From positions 6,803,001-6,867,000 of the forward strand of contig NZ_CP159289.1 in NCBI RefSeq assembly GCF_040448675.1: a stretch of 64,000 nt of DNA. The letters are read 5' to 3'. The DNA comes from Dyadobacter sp. 676 (GTDB lineage: Bacteria; Bacteroidota; Bacteroidia; Cytophagales; Spirosomataceae). The number at the start of each line of letters is the position of its first letter. The first letter of the stretch is position 1. This document shows positions 18,901 to 28,765 of the stretch, piece by piece. Made by a program: the position numbers and the translations under genes. The notes under the pieces are model-generated. The model was not told the origin of the DNA, made no database searches, and saw nothing but the letters and a program-made list of their open reading frames with translations.

Positions 18901-19085
18901 TTGCCAACCTGCTCAACAAAGACTGGGGCGTGGGTACAAATCTTGGCAAACAGACCCTGTACACGATCAAGAAATTCGACCCGGCGAAAAACGAGTTCAT
19001 ATACGACGTCAACAAAGGCGCCGGCGTATCCAGCTTGAACGGCAGCCCCTACCAGATCCAGGTGGGCCTGCGCTATGCGTTCTGA
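15927..19085 (+). CDS. Oar/OmpA-like TonB-dependent receptor
   Basis: Large outer-membrane receptor, 1052 aa. Signal peptide (MMKLITAFFGIYAFLLLWSP, cleavage after RAQ), then a carboxypeptidase regulatory-like domain (IVGKVTEGQTEPVVGATVFV to about residue 115). The plug follows (ARDIARLPVNGRNFTSLIDL, ATNYTIDGM-like STNYTIDGMTSRGT, MGRAGGGTISTVTKSGTNK). The rest is a long beta-barrel ending in QVGLRYAF with terminal Phe. The NGRNFTSLIDLSPL signature matches Oar-type receptors, linked in myxobacteria and Bacteroidota to protein or protease export/uptake rather than sugar uptake. No SusD partner is next to it. Ligand unknown. Confidence 0.92.
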   Translation: MMKLITAFFGIYAFLLLWSPGSRAQGNEASIVGKVTEGQTEPVVGATVFVRNESTGFSTGTVTDANGDYIVKQLPLGSPYSITVSFIGYGEQKKTGYSLNQGDQLRLNFALEAASNELKAVDVVANSLKNTVVTLGASTPVTARDIARLPVNGRNFTSLIDLSPLSNGSSLGGQLASSTNYTIDGMTSRGTIAGGGTSGAYSISMEAIREFKVVTNEYDVTMGRAGGGTISTVTKSGTNKLSGGAFTYMRNDALASKYDLRGNRRTQEYSTYQYGFSLGGPIIKDKAHFFVAWDHQADSRPLYIANILSPADEAANKVTNATLERFLGIARDKYGVSNNPQYGAFDKAKGTDALFARIDWQLNAKNLLTIRNNMVIEKDNLSEGDNSGINFYESYIDRKKFDNSLMASLRTTLNPRLTNELKVQHFYEDVQVLPSPELPSAGIPRAIVENVESVSGTATYLNSIQIGGQRFSPEWFKGTVVQAVDNLYYNTGKINFTFGIDMMYNLMHSRYGSEMNGRFYFTGIDNFNNLKPYRYAREIYLNEDQSNKVKSLSTGLYAQMDTKLGPGLDMTAGLRLDNTVYLNRANFSQVVFDELGIKTNNRINTLQLQPRVQFTWDVNERSKDVIRFGAGVFGSALNPYSMVNNMLFDGSKVASVEIQGALVPTPDFELYRRDPGKAPGAELFNIPGIERLITINTNSPDAKVPVVYKTNFSYNHFFSDRLRVGISGYASWARNNYMYIDRNMVDEPFFRITAEANRGVYVPAGTINTGNGATNWLNSRRTKNVGRVLELVSEGRKNQYAIVIDGTFRYFKDGQITASYTWNDAKDNTSYNGNVANTATLDQMVIDDPRDLSRMNYANNQFRSKVIVYGTSPSFWGITLGVRYSGIGGTRYSLAVNGNMNGDFVSSNDLPYIYDHSSPATPEYIRTGIKAILDNPNAEESIKTFIRENTGKVAERNGGVNGFYGVFDVRLVKRFKIHKSHGIEASIDVFNFANLLNKDWGVGTNLGKQTLYTIKKFDPAKNEFIYDVNKGAGVSSLNGSPYQIQVGLRYAF

Positions 19086-19106
19086 TGGCTTTGGATTAAC
19101 ACAAAA

Positions 19107-19135
19107 CCGGTTCGCCCGCGATGGCGGGGAGCCGG
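19107..19135 (+). terminator. GC-rich hairpin after the Oar-like gene
   Basis: CCGGTTCGCCCGC (from 19107) folds imperfectly onto GCGGGGAGCCGG (to 19135), 22 nt past the receptor stop. Only a short AATTT follows, so it is a weak terminator or an RNA 3' stabiliser; the stronger one is at 19190. Confidence 0.4.
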
Positions 19136-19189
19136 AATTTCACGCACTGACGCAGCATTTAGGTTTGCAAGATAGATAGGATATTTCGG

Positions 19190-19222
19190 AAAGGACGTTG
19201 CCAACGTGCAATGTCCTTTTTT
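19190..19222 (+). terminator. rho-independent terminator, 12-bp stem
   Basis: AAAGGACGTTGC (19190-19201) pairs with GCAATGTCCTTT (19208-19219) with one G-T wobble and a 6-nt loop, then TTT and TTGTG. It lies about 105 nt past the receptor stop and could also work in the other direction. Confidence 0.75.
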
Positions 19223-19670
19223 GTGTTTCCGGGAACATAGCTTTTTCCTTGAGGCGTGGACACAGAACCAGGAGCAGCGCGGTTTGAGTCGGGCTCACAA
19301 AGACGCGTAACCTGCGCCAACCGGCCCGGGCTCGCGGATAAACGGGCATTGCAGGCACTCCAAAAGGCAACCGTCGATATAACAATTAAAAGAATAATTT
19401 ATCCAAAACACCGCCTTTGCAATACCGCAGGATCACGCGCAATAGTCGGCTGCTGATTTTAATCTCTTTTTAACATGCTTTTAACATGGTGTTAAGGATG
19501 AAGTGCGGTTTTTGTATGCGTATAAGCGGCGCGCTCCTATGAAAAGGACAATTTTCGGATCCGACAGAAGAAGTGCAGCTTGCAAATGCCCACTGATTCT
19601 CAAATACTTGAAATAAAGACACCGGTCCGGCCCTTCAAAATATACAAAAGACTCAATAGCGATCCGTAAC
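19223..19670. other. intergenic region, nothing recognised
   Basis: About 450 bases between the terminator and the small exported protein gene. TTTTAACATG occurs twice in close tandem (about 19466-19486). I see no RNA gene, strong hairpin or coding stretch. Confidence 0.4.
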
Positions 19671-20093
19671 ATGATGAAAGAACTGCTGAAATATCTCCTG
19701 CCCCTGTGCATTCTCCTGGTGGATGGAGTCAGCAACATGTATGCGGGCTCTCAAGAGCGTCCGGGGTGCATTTCCCCTGTCCAACTCCTTGCCCGATCGG
19801 AGCATCCCAACTTTGTTCAGGCGTTCGACGACAACGATCCGGCATTTCGCCTGCCGGACGCCGCCCGCAAATTCGCCGAATTTGTCAAGGCTATTTCCGA
19901 AGAAAAAGAAGAAGACTCCACCGAGTCGTTCTCGCTCAAAAAACAGCCGCGCGCTGGTGGCTTCCTTGCCGCGGCCCTTGCCCTGCGACGCATTCCGGCA
20001 TTCTTTGATACTTTCACAATCCGCCAGCCGGCGCGATCCGATTCATTTTTTACCTCTCACCGATATCTGAGGCTCCGCGTACTCAGAATTTGA
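19671..20093 (+). CDS. small exported protein of unknown function ahead of the efflux operon
   Basis: A 140-residue open frame with tandem ATG codons at 19671/19674 and a hydrophobic export signal (LLKYLLPLCILLVDGVSNMY). The mature part has an acidic patch (AISEEKEEDSTESF) and a basic, hydrophobic C-terminus (LALRRIPAFFDTF and RYLRLRVLRI). No family recognised. It lies 154 nt upstream of the multidrug efflux operon on the same strand, so a role there is possible but only by position. Confidence 0.55.
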   Translation: MMKELLKYLLPLCILLVDGVSNMYAGSQERPGCISPVQLLARSEHPNFVQAFDDNDPAFRLPDAARKFAEFVKAISEEKEEDSTESFSLKKQPRAGGFLAAALALRRIPAFFDTFTIRQPARSDSFFTSHRYLRLRVLRI

Positions 20094-20247
20094 TCCCCAC
20101 CCGATGGCAGGCTATCCTGCGGCCTGTCCGACCGGTCGCCGTTGCACCAATCCCCGGAGGCTAACGGCTACCCGCTGCGTGCCGTCCGGCACACCCATAC
20201 GAACAGAAACTATCAAAAATTCAAATTAGCTAACTCCAAAAATCATC

Positions 20248-21333
20248 ATGAAAAGAATTCTCATGCTCGTGAGCTTGGGTGCGTTGTTGTATCAAACAGG
20301 CTGTACATCAAAACACGAAGAAGAAAAAGAAGAACAGGTCGATTATCTGGTAACAAGCCCCTTACAGAAAGACACCACCATCACCAAAGAATACGTAAGC
20401 CAGATCCGGGCCATCAGCCATATCGAGCTGCGTGCGCTGGAAAGAGGTTATTTGCAGAAAATATATGTGGACGAAGGGCAAATGGTGAAAAAAGGCCAGC
20501 TGATGTTCCAGATCATGCCGCTCGTGTACCAGGCCGAGCAGCAAAAAGCGCAGGCCGAAGCCAACTTCGCCGAAATCGAATATAAGAACACCAAGGCGCT
20601 GGCCGACAGCAATGTGGTTTCCAAAAACGAACTCGCATTGGCCAAAGCCAAGTTCGATAAGGCGAAAGCGGAACTCGGGCTCGCGCAAACCCACCTCGGA
20701 TTTACCGAAATACGCGCGCCGTTCAGCGGCATCATGGACCATTTCCAGGTCCGGCTCGGAAGCCTTGTGGATGAAGGCGACCTGCTCACCACGCTTTCCG
20801 ACAACAGCGAAATGTGGGTCTACTTTAACGTTCCGGAGTCTGAATACCTGGATTACAAATCGGGTGAAGACAGCGGTAACCTGATGAAAGTAAAGCTCAA
20901 AATGGCCAACGAGAAAATCTTCGATTACACCGGGGCGGTGAAAACCATCGAGGCGGATTTCAATAACGAAACAGGTAATATCGCATTCAGGGCCACGTTC
21001 CCGAACCCCAAAGGCCTGCTCCGCCACGGCGAAACCGGGAATGTCCTGGTGAGCGTGCCATTGAAAAACGCCCTGCTGATCCCTCAGAAAGCGACTTTCG
21101 AGGTTTTGGAAAAGAAATACTGCTATGTGATCGATAAGGACGGCAAAGTCCAGTCGCGCGAGATCACGATCGCAGCCGAGCTGCCGCACATTTTCGCGGT
21201 TTCACACGGGCTTCAAAAGGACGACAAGATATTGCTGGAAGGCTTGCGTCAGGTACGCGAGAACCAGAAAATCAGCTACAAATTCCAGAAGCCCGATTCG
21301 GTTATCTCTCACCTAAGCCTGTACGCGGAATAA
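20248..21333 (+). CDS. RND efflux adaptor (AcrA/MexE-like) lipoprotein
   Basis: Periplasmic membrane-fusion protein of a tripartite drug efflux pump. N-terminal lipoprotein signal MKRILMLVSLGALLYQTGC (lipobox Cys19). Barrel-sandwich half-motifs YLQKIYVDEGQMVKKGQLMF and GFTEIRAPFSGIMDHFQVRL flank an alpha-hairpin (EQQKAQAEANFAEIEYKNTK and following). Beta-barrel and membrane-proximal domains follow (GLLRHGETGNVLVSVPLKNA). Length 361 aa, as usual. It is the first gene of the cluster adaptor, pump, outer-membrane factor; the pump starts 21 nt later. Substrates cannot be predicted. Confidence 0.93.
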   Translation: MKRILMLVSLGALLYQTGCTSKHEEEKEEQVDYLVTSPLQKDTTITKEYVSQIRAISHIELRALERGYLQKIYVDEGQMVKKGQLMFQIMPLVYQAEQQKAQAEANFAEIEYKNTKALADSNVVSKNELALAKAKFDKAKAELGLAQTHLGFTEIRAPFSGIMDHFQVRLGSLVDEGDLLTTLSDNSEMWVYFNVPESEYLDYKSGEDSGNLMKVKLKMANEKIFDYTGAVKTIEADFNNETGNIAFRATFPNPKGLLRHGETGNVLVSVPLKNALLIPQKATFEVLEKKYCYVIDKDGKVQSREITIAAELPHIFAVSHGLQKDDKILLEGLRQVRENQKISYKFQKPDSVISHLSLYAE

Positions 21334-21354
21334 TCAGATCCGAAAGCAAAAGAT

Positions 21355-24300
21355 ATGTTTAATCAATTCATACGACGACCTGTATTCGCGATTGTGATAT
21401 CGGTCATGATAGTCTTTATCGGTATACTGGCTATCAAGAAACTGCCTATCTCGCAGTTCCCGGACATTGCTCCTACCACTGTTAACATTTTCATCGCCTA
21501 CCCGGGGTCCAGTGCCGACGTGTTGGTGAAATCCACGCTCATCACGCTTGAACAGGCGATTAACGGTGTTCAGGATATGCGCTACATCGCTACCGACGCC
21601 ACCAGTGCCGGTGAAGCGACGCTGAGGATCATCTTCGAGCCCGGTACCGACCCGAACGACGCGGTAATCCGGGTAAAAACCAGGGTTGACCAGGTAATGC
21701 CGCTCCTCCCCGAGCTCGTTCAGCGCGAAGGGGTTATTATCACGCCCATCCAGCCGAGTATGTTGATGTACGTCAACCTGTACTCGAAATCGAAAACCAT
21801 CGACGAGAAATTCCTCTTCAACTACGCGACCGTCAAGATGATCCCCGAGATCCAGCGGACCAAAGGGGTGGCTCGCGCGCAGATCCTGGGTAGCCGCCGT
21901 TACGCGATGCGCGTATGGCTCAACCCCGACCGCATGCGTGCGTACAACATTTCCGTGGAAGAAGTGATGAAGTCGCTGGCCGAGCAAAGTATCATCGGTC
22001 GTCCCGGCCGGATCGGGCAAAGCTCGGGTATCGCCGCGCAGTCTTTGGAATATGTACTGACCTACAAAGGACGGTACAGCGAGCCGAAAGAATACGAGGA
22101 CATTATCATCCGCGCCAACAAGGAAGGTGAAAGCATCCATTTGAGGGATATCGCGAAAGTGGAGCTGGGAAGCGAATTCTTCGATATTTACTCCAACCTC
22201 GACGGCAGTCCTTCGGCTGCGATCGTTTTGCGCCAGAACTACGGCAGTAACGCGAGCGACGTGATCGAGGAAGTGAAGAAAAAGCTCGAGGTCATGAAAG
22301 CCTCCTTTCCTCCCGGTATCGACTACAAGATCAGCTACGACGTTTCGCAGTTCCTCGACGCGTCTATCGAGCAGGTGATCGACACCCTGCGCGATGCGTT
22401 CATCCTCGTGGCATTGGTGGTGTTTCTTTTCCTCGGCGACTGGCGCTCGACCCTCATCCCGATCCTCGCGGTTCCGGTGTCATTGGTCGGGGCGTTCTTT
22501 GTGATACAGGGCTTCGGGCTATCCATTAACCTGATTACCCTTTTTGCGTTGGTACTTGCCATCGGTATTGTGGTCGATGATGCGATTGTGGTGGTGGAGG
22601 CGGTCCATGCCAAGTTTGAGGAAGAGCCGGGCATATCGCCTTACAATGCGGTGAAAAAGGTATTGGCCGAAATCAGCGGCGCTATCATCGCGATCACCGC
22701 CGTAATGGTGTCCGTATTCGTACCGATCTCCTTCATGTCGGGACCCGTGGGTACATTCTACCGCCAGTTCTCGATTACCATGGCGAGCTCCATCGTTATT
22801 TCCGCGCTGATCGCCTTGACGCTCACGCCTGTATTATGTGCGATGCTCTTGAAGAGCCACCACGGCCATCCGAGAAAGAAATCCATCATGGACAAGGGAA
22901 TCGACGCGTTCAACCGGGGTTTCGAGAAGCTTACCGGCCGCTATGTAGCATTGCTGAACAGGATCGTGGCACGCCGTCTGGTGACGTTCCTCGTCCTCGG
23001 TCTGTTCTGTTTCGGTATCTACTGGGCCAACTCGATCGTACCCGCAGGTTTTATCCCTAACGAAGACCAGAGTACCATTTACGCGATCATCCAGACACCT
23101 CCGGGATCTACGCTGGAAAAAACCAATGAGGTATCGCGTCGTTTGCAAAAGATTTGCGAAGAAGTGGAGGGTATCGAATCGGTATCGTCGCTGGCGGGTT
23201 ACGAGATTATGACAGAAGGCCGCGGTTCCAACGCGGGTACCTGTCTGATCAACCTGAAACCATGGCACGAACGCAAGCAGAATGTGAAGGAGATTATGGA
23301 AGAGCTCGAACATGCTTCCAAAGGCCTCGGCGCGACGGTCGAATTCTTCGAACCGCCGGCCATCCCGGGCTTTGGTACATCGGGCGGTTTCTCGATGCGT
23401 CTGCTCGATAAAAACACGGATACCGATTACCAGGAATTCGACAAGATCAACAAGGAATTCCTCGAAAACCTGGGTAAACGCAAAGAGCTGACCGGCTTGT
23501 TCACCTTCTTCGCGGCCAACTATCCGCAGTACGAGCTGGAAATCGACAACAAGCTGGCGATGCAGAAAGGCGTATCCATCGGAAAAGCGATGGACAACCT
23601 CAACATCATGATCGGTAGTACTTACGAACAGGGTTTCATCAAGTTCAACCAGTTCTTTAAAGTATACGTGCAATCCGATCCGCAATTCAGAAGGCTTCCT
23701 TCCGACCTTTTAAAGCTGTTTGTGAAAAACGAAGCGGGCGAGATGGTGCCTTACTCTTCCTTCATGAAGCTGAAAAAAGGTCAGGGACCTAACGAGATCA
23801 CGCGTTTCAACCTCTATAACTCGGCGGCGATCCAAGGGCTCCCTGCCAAAGGCTACACCACGGCGGAAGCCATCGCGGCGATCCGCGAAGTGGCTGCCAA
23901 AACGCTTCCGAAAGGTTACGATATCGCATTCGAAGGTCTTTCCTACGACGAATCGATCCGTGGAAACGAGTCGGTGGTGGTATTCGCGATCGTATTGGCA
24001 TTCGTGTACCTGGTGCTCGCGGCTCAGTACGAAAGCTTCATCATTCCGCTCGCGGTGGTGTTCTCGCTGCCTGTGGGGGTTTTCGGATCTTTCCTCATGC
24101 TGAAACTGATGGGCCTCGAAAACAACATCTATGCGCAGATCGGTCTGATCATGCTCGTGGGTCTGCTCGGTAAGAACGCCGTATTGATCGTAGAATTTGC
24201 GGTGCAGAAACGTACCGAGGGGGGCTACGATCCTCGCGGCGGCGATCGAAGGCGCGCGGGTGCGCTTCCGTCCGATCCTGATGACCTCGTTTGCATTCGT

Positions 24301-24562
24301 GGCCGGTCTGATCCCTCTGATCATCGCTACCGGCGCCGGTGCGATCGGTAACCGTACGATCGGTTCCTCCGCCATGGGTGGTATGTTGTTCGGTACCGTC
24401 TTCGGGGTCATCATCATTCCCGGATTGTACTACATATTCGCCAAACTGGCCGATGGCAGAAAACTGATCAGAGACGAAGAAGACAGCTCGCTGTCCGAAG
24501 GATTCGTTCACGCCATCGATGCTTTCCCAACTTCAGAAGATAAAGACGAACATGCGAAATAA
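21355..24562 (+). pseudogene. HAE1-family RND multidrug efflux pump, frameshifted near the 3' end
   Basis: Inner-membrane proton/drug antiporter (AcrB/MexF type). N-terminus MFNQFIRRPVFAIVISVMIV. TM4 holds GIVVDDAIVVVEA with D408 and D409, the proton-relay pair. TM10 has GLLGKNAVLIVEF with the essential Lys. The written frame ends at 24351 after a run of six G (24219-24224). Deleting one G restores TEGATILAAAIEGARVRFRP, then the last two helices (FAFVAGLIPLIIATGAGAIG, GTVFGVIIIPGLYYIF), ending at 24562 with 1068 aa. The start of the outer-membrane factor gene overlaps the restored stop by 11 nt, which supports the longer frame being the real one. Confidence 0.9.
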
Positions 24563-25985
24563 GAGAATATTGAATTGGGCCGGCATCGCGTTCATCGGGC
24601 TGACCTACTCGGCCTGTAACATCCCGACGCTGCCCCAGAAAACGGAAAACCGGTCGGTACCTGTGAGCTTCAACGGCTCGCAGGATTCCACCAACACCGG
24701 AAAGGTAAGCTGGAAGTCCTTCTTCACCGATCCGTACCTGAATGCGCTGATCGACACCGCGTTCAAAAACAACCAGGAGTTGAACATTACCATGCAGGAA
24801 ATCGCGATCTCGCAAAACGAGATCGGTGCCCGCAAAGGGGAATACCTGCCATTCGTAGGCCTGCGCGGCGGCGCGGGTGTCGAAAAGGCGGCCCGCTACA
24901 CCAATATCGGCGCCAGCGAGGCTACTACCGACATCAAGCCCGGTAAAGAAACGCCGGACCCGCTTCCGGATGTAAACATTCAGGCGGTAGCCCGCTGGGA
25001 AGTCGATATCTGGCATAAGCTGCGCAACGCGAAAAAGGCAGCGGCAACGCGGTATTTGTCATCCATCGAGGGCAAGAACTTCATGATGACCAACCTGGCA
25101 GCCGAAATCGCCAACTCGTATTACGAGCTGCTGGCGCTCGACACGCAACTGGCCATTATCCGCCAGAATATCGACATCCAGAATAACGCGTTAAAGATCG
25201 TGAGAATGGAGAAAGAAGCGACGCGTGTTACCGAGCTGGCCGTACGCCGCTTCGAAGCGCAGGTTTTGAAGACGCAAAACATGCAATACAGCATCCAGCA
25301 GCGTATCGTCGAAACCGAGAACCGGATCAACTTCCTCGTAGGGCGCTATCCGCAGCCGGTGCAGCGCAACAGTCAGGGGTTCGAAAACCTTGTTCCAAAC
25401 ATAGTCCAGGCGGGTATCCCCTCGCAGTTGCTTTCCAACCGTCCGGATATCAAACAGGCGGAGCTCGATCTGCAAGCCGCGAAAATCGATGTGAATGTGG
25501 CAAGAGCTAATTTCTATCCCTCGCTTGGTTTGTCGGCCAGCCTGGGCTTCCAGGCATTCAGCCCGATTTACCTGGCGCGTGTGCCTGAATCGATCATGGG
25601 GTCACTGACCGGCGACCTGGCCGGTCCGGTGATCAACCGTTATGCGATCCGCGCGGGTTATGCTAATGCGAATGCACGGCAGATCCAGGCCATTTACAAC
25701 TATGAGCGTACGGTCCTGAATGCCTACATCGAGGTAGTAAACCAGCTTTCGAATATCAGCAACCTGGAAAAAAGCTACGACTTGAAAACGAAAGAAGTGG
25801 AAGCACTGAACCAGTCGACCGCGATCTCGAACCGGTTGTTCGCCTCGGCACGTGCCGACTATATGGAAGTATTGCTCACCCAGCGCGACGCTCTGGAGTC
25901 GAAATTTGAACTGATCGAAACCAAAATGCGCCAGATGAACGCCATGGTGAATATTTACCGGGCACTCGGAGGCGGCTGGAATTGA
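24552..25985 (+). CDS. TolC/OprM-like outer-membrane efflux lipoprotein
   Basis: Outer-membrane channel of the same tripartite pump. The start at 24552 overlaps the restored pump stop and gives the lipoprotein signal MRNKRILNWAGIAFIGLTYS with lipobox Cys22; an ATG at 24519 lies within the pump gene. The 477-residue product contains two outer-membrane efflux repeats rich in long helices (LNITMQEIAISQNEIGARKG, IPSQLLSNRPDIKQAELDLQ, SYDLKTKEVEALNQSTAISN). The NRPDIKQAE motif is characteristic of the NodT/OprM group. A good terminator follows. Confidence 0.93.
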   Translation: MRNKRILNWAGIAFIGLTYSACNIPTLPQKTENRSVPVSFNGSQDSTNTGKVSWKSFFTDPYLNALIDTAFKNNQELNITMQEIAISQNEIGARKGEYLPFVGLRGGAGVEKAARYTNIGASEATTDIKPGKETPDPLPDVNIQAVARWEVDIWHKLRNAKKAAATRYLSSIEGKNFMMTNLAAEIANSYYELLALDTQLAIIRQNIDIQNNALKIVRMEKEATRVTELAVRRFEAQVLKTQNMQYSIQQRIVETENRINFLVGRYPQPVQRNSQGFENLVPNIVQAGIPSQLLSNRPDIKQAELDLQAAKIDVNVARANFYPSLGLSASLGFQAFSPIYLARVPESIMGSLTGDLAGPVINRYAIRAGYANANARQIQAIYNYERTVLNAYIEVVNQLSNISNLEKSYDLKTKEVEALNQSTAISNRLFASARADYMEVLLTQRDALESKFELIETKMRQMNAMVNIYRALGGGWN

Positions 25986-26012
25986 CTTTAACTTAGGATG
26001 TGGTTTTTTTGC

Positions 26013-26049
26013 AAAGATTCCTCCGGTTGCGGGGGAATCTTTCTTTTTT
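26013..26049 (+). terminator. rho-independent terminator of the efflux operon
   Basis: AAAGATTCCTCC (26013-26024) pairs with GGGGGAATCTTT (26031-26042), loop GGTTGC, then C and TTTTTT. It closes the adaptor-pump-channel operon. Confidence 0.9.
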
Positions 26050-26129
26050 ACAGGTAATTCTACCACAAAATCAACTTATTACGGGGATTTGAGTTAAGTA
26101 ACCGTTCTTACCTGCCTAATCCTTTTTTT

Positions 26130-27609
26130 ATGAGCCTGAAAAATTACCTGACCTTTGCCCTGCTCGCCATCGCCTGCCCGCAACTGCAAGCGAAAGATTA
26201 CCGGACTTCGCTTTTCGGCATCCATTCCGACGGCGTTACCCTCAATACCCGGTCCATTCAATACGCCATCGATTTCATTTCGCAGAATGGCGGCGGCAGG
26301 CTGGTTTTCAATGTAGGCCGATACCTTACCGGTTCCATACATCTGAAATCCAACGTGACCCTGCACCTCGAAGAAGGTGCCGTGCTGCTCGGCTCGCTGA
26401 ATCCCTGGGATTACGATAAAAAGGTGTGGACCGCCATTGTTTTCGCGCACGACCAGCAGAATATCGGTATTACCGGCCAGGGCATTATCGACGGCCGGGG
26501 CCGGTACATCGCCCGGAATATCGTGGATATGATCCATAAAGGGCTGATTAAGGACCTTTTCCGCCAGGACCGCCCCGAAGCTGAAACCCGCCCCGTGCTC
26601 GCATACATCCGCAATTGCGAAAACGTGAATATCAGAGGCGTGACCATGCAGAACTCGTCGAGCTGGGTGCAGATTTACGACCAATGCAAAAATGTGGCTA
26701 TCGACAGCATTACCGTCGACAGCAAAGCCTACTGGAACAACGACGGCATCGACATCGTCGATTGCGACGGGGTGACCGTCACCAATTCCTACATCGATTC
26801 GGACGACGACGGTATTTGCCTCAAATCGCATGACGCGTCCAAGGTTTGCCGCAATGTACTGGTCAGGAACTGTACGATCCGTTCCAGTGCCAATGGCATC
26901 AAGTTCGGCACCGCTTCTTACGGCGGTTTTAGTAATATCAAAATTTATAATGTAAAAATCTTCGACACCTACCGCTCGGCTGTGACGCTGGCTGCCGTAG
27001 ACGGCGGTTTTGTTGAAAACGTAATCGTGGATAGCTTAAAGGCCTATAATACCGGCAATGCGATCTTTTTTGCGCATTGGGGAAAGGGTAAAAGGGAAGA
27101 AAGGGAGAATGGAAAATGTGAGCATTTCCAATATGTATGTGGAGGTACCTGCTACCAAGCCCGATGCCGGTTATGAATACGAAGGGCCCATCGAAGACAT
27201 GCCCCGCAACATTTCACCGTCGTCGATCGTCGGAATGCCCGATGCGCTCATTACCAATGTGACTTTGAAAAACATCGAAATCAAACACCCGGGCGGCGGC
27301 AATCCGATGTATGCGAAAGTCGGCCTCGACGAACTGGATAAAGTGCCGGAAAAACCGACGTTCTACCCCGAGTTTTCGATGTTCGACGAGCTTCCCGCGT
27401 GGGGCCTGTACATGCGCCACGCGAAGGATATCAAAATCAGCAACCTCACATTGTCCTGCGAAAAGAAGGATTACCGCATCGCCATCGTGACCGACGACGT
27501 CCAAGGCTCCACGCTGGAAGGCGTCAGAATTACGCAATCCGGCAGCGCGCAGCCTAATGCCAAAAACTATCTGCACGCCTATAAATCGACCGTTACCGTT
27601 AAAAAATGA
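26130..27609 (+). pseudogene. glycoside hydrolase family 28 (polygalacturonase-like), frameshifted
   Basis: Secreted right-handed beta-helix enzyme that would hydrolyse galacturonan-type or related alpha-linked sugars. Signal peptide MSLKNYLTFALLAIACPQLQ. The active-site region shows YWNNDGIDIVDC (D205) and DSDDDGICLKSHD (D226/D227), matching the catalytic aspartates of GH28. The usual RIK motif is not obvious; ANGIKFGTASYGG occupies that region. The written frame fails at 27176. Taking one T from the T6 run at 27066-27071 gives AIFLRIGERVKGKKGRMENV and continues to 27609, 492 aa. The stop overlaps the ThuA-domain gene start (ATGA). Confidence 0.82.
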
Positions 27610-28445
27610 AGCCAGTTTTCCGGGGTACGCTTTTCAAAATAATATCCATCGCGGCGATCGTGGTTGCTGGTGCGGCTGGTTTCGCGCTGCATGCGATGCG
27701 CCGGCTACCCTGGCAAAAACCGGTGTTCGAAACCGCCGTTCCCGCAAATTGCAAAGCCACCGCACCAAATGCCATTCTGGTTTTTTCCAAAACGAACGGC
27801 TATCGCCACGCCTCCATCGAAGCAGGTGTGAAAGCCATTCGGGAAGAAGGCAAAAAACGCGGCTGGGAAGTAACGGCGACGGAAAATGGCGGCTATTTCA
27901 ACGAAGCCTGCCTGCCATCCTATAAAGCTGTGGTGTTTCTATCCCCCACCGGCGATTTCCTTACCGAAGCGCAGCAGCAGGCATTCGAAAAGTACGTAGA
28001 AAACGGCGGCGGCTACGCGGGCATTCATTCCGCATCGGATTGCGAATACGAATGGGACTGGTACGGAACGCTGCTCGGTACACGCTTCCGAAGCCACACT
28101 TTTTTACCTTACCCCATTCCCAAAGCCGAAATTGTAACGGAACCCGGCTCGCACCCCGCGACCGACGGCCTGCCCGCACGATGGGCGAAGAAAGACGAAT
28201 GGTACAACTTCCATGAAAGCGTACGCGGAAAACCCGGTTTTCAGGTGCTGCTAACCGTGGATGAAAGCACCTATCCCGCCTTCTGGCCCAAAGCAATGCG
28301 CGGCGACCATCCCGTTTCCTGGGCTCGTTCCGTGGGCCAGGGCAGGATGTTCTACACGGCAATGGGCCACACTGCATCCACATACAGCGATCCCGCTGCA
28401 ATGAAACATATCATGGGTGGGATCGCCTGGGCGGCCGGCCTGTAA
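27606..28445 (+). CDS. ThuA domain-containing protein
   Basis: A 279-residue protein with one N-terminal membrane/signal segment (IISIAAIVVAGAAGFALHAM). The ThuA (trehalose utilisation-like, class I glutamine amidotransferase fold) domain spans about residues 57-279. Recognisable parts are NAILVFSKTNGYRHASIEAG, VFLSPTGDFLTEAQQQAFEK, GGGYAGIHSASDCEYEWDWY, DEWYNFHESVRG and GQGRMFYTAMGHTASTYSDP. ThuA proteins are common beside sugar-degradation genes in Bacteroidota. Here the gene is translationally coupled (4-nt overlap) to the GH28 gene, which supports a carbohydrate role. The enzymatic activity of the domain is not established. Confidence 0.92.
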   Translation: MKPVFRGTLFKIISIAAIVVAGAAGFALHAMRRLPWQKPVFETAVPANCKATAPNAILVFSKTNGYRHASIEAGVKAIREEGKKRGWEVTATENGGYFNEACLPSYKAVVFLSPTGDFLTEAQQQAFEKYVENGGGYAGIHSASDCEYEWDWYGTLLGTRFRSHTFLPYPIPKAEIVTEPGSHPATDGLPARWAKKDEWYNFHESVRGKPGFQVLLTVDESTYPAFWPKAMRGDHPVSWARSVGQGRMFYTAMGHTASTYSDPAAMKHIMGGIAWAAGL

Positions 28446-28765
28446 ATATTCCTTCGGCTCCCCGGGCACCTTTGCAGTCGATGTTGTACCGGCTGCCTTC
28501 GATGCGCAGGAACGTGTATCCTTTTGGTGTATACCGCAGGCGAAGTAACCGACCTCTTCCAGGCTGTAAGGCTGCGGGCCACCAAAGATCAGGGCCGTGT
28601 AGCTATCCGCTTAATGTCAAGCGATGTTACCCGAATATGAACCAAACAAGCGATTTTTGAAGCAAAATCGTGCCTTTCGTTAACATTCCGTTAAGTTTCC
28701 CCAAGCCCCGTTCCATCATTTTGCCGGGTGAGTATTTTTAATCGTTAAACTACTTACGAACCAAA
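28446..28765. other. intergenic region with a possible decayed minus-strand fragment
   Basis: 320 bases. On the minus strand between about 28440 and 28560 one frame reads LRYTPKGYTFLRIEGSRYNI then DCKGARGAEG, which looks protein-like. It has no start and runs into the ThuA gene, so it may be a relic. The last 90 bases are A/T-richer and probably hold the promoter of the next gene. Confidence 0.35.

Noticed and set aside
20612..20884. Alternative plus-strand frame inside the efflux adaptor gene
   Set aside because: Overlaps a well-conserved adaptor and shows no similarity to any family.
28446..28600. Minus-strand fragment reading LRYTPKGYTFLRIEGSRYNI
   Set aside because: No start, no upstream body and no family recognised; noted in the intergenic entry but not called a gene.
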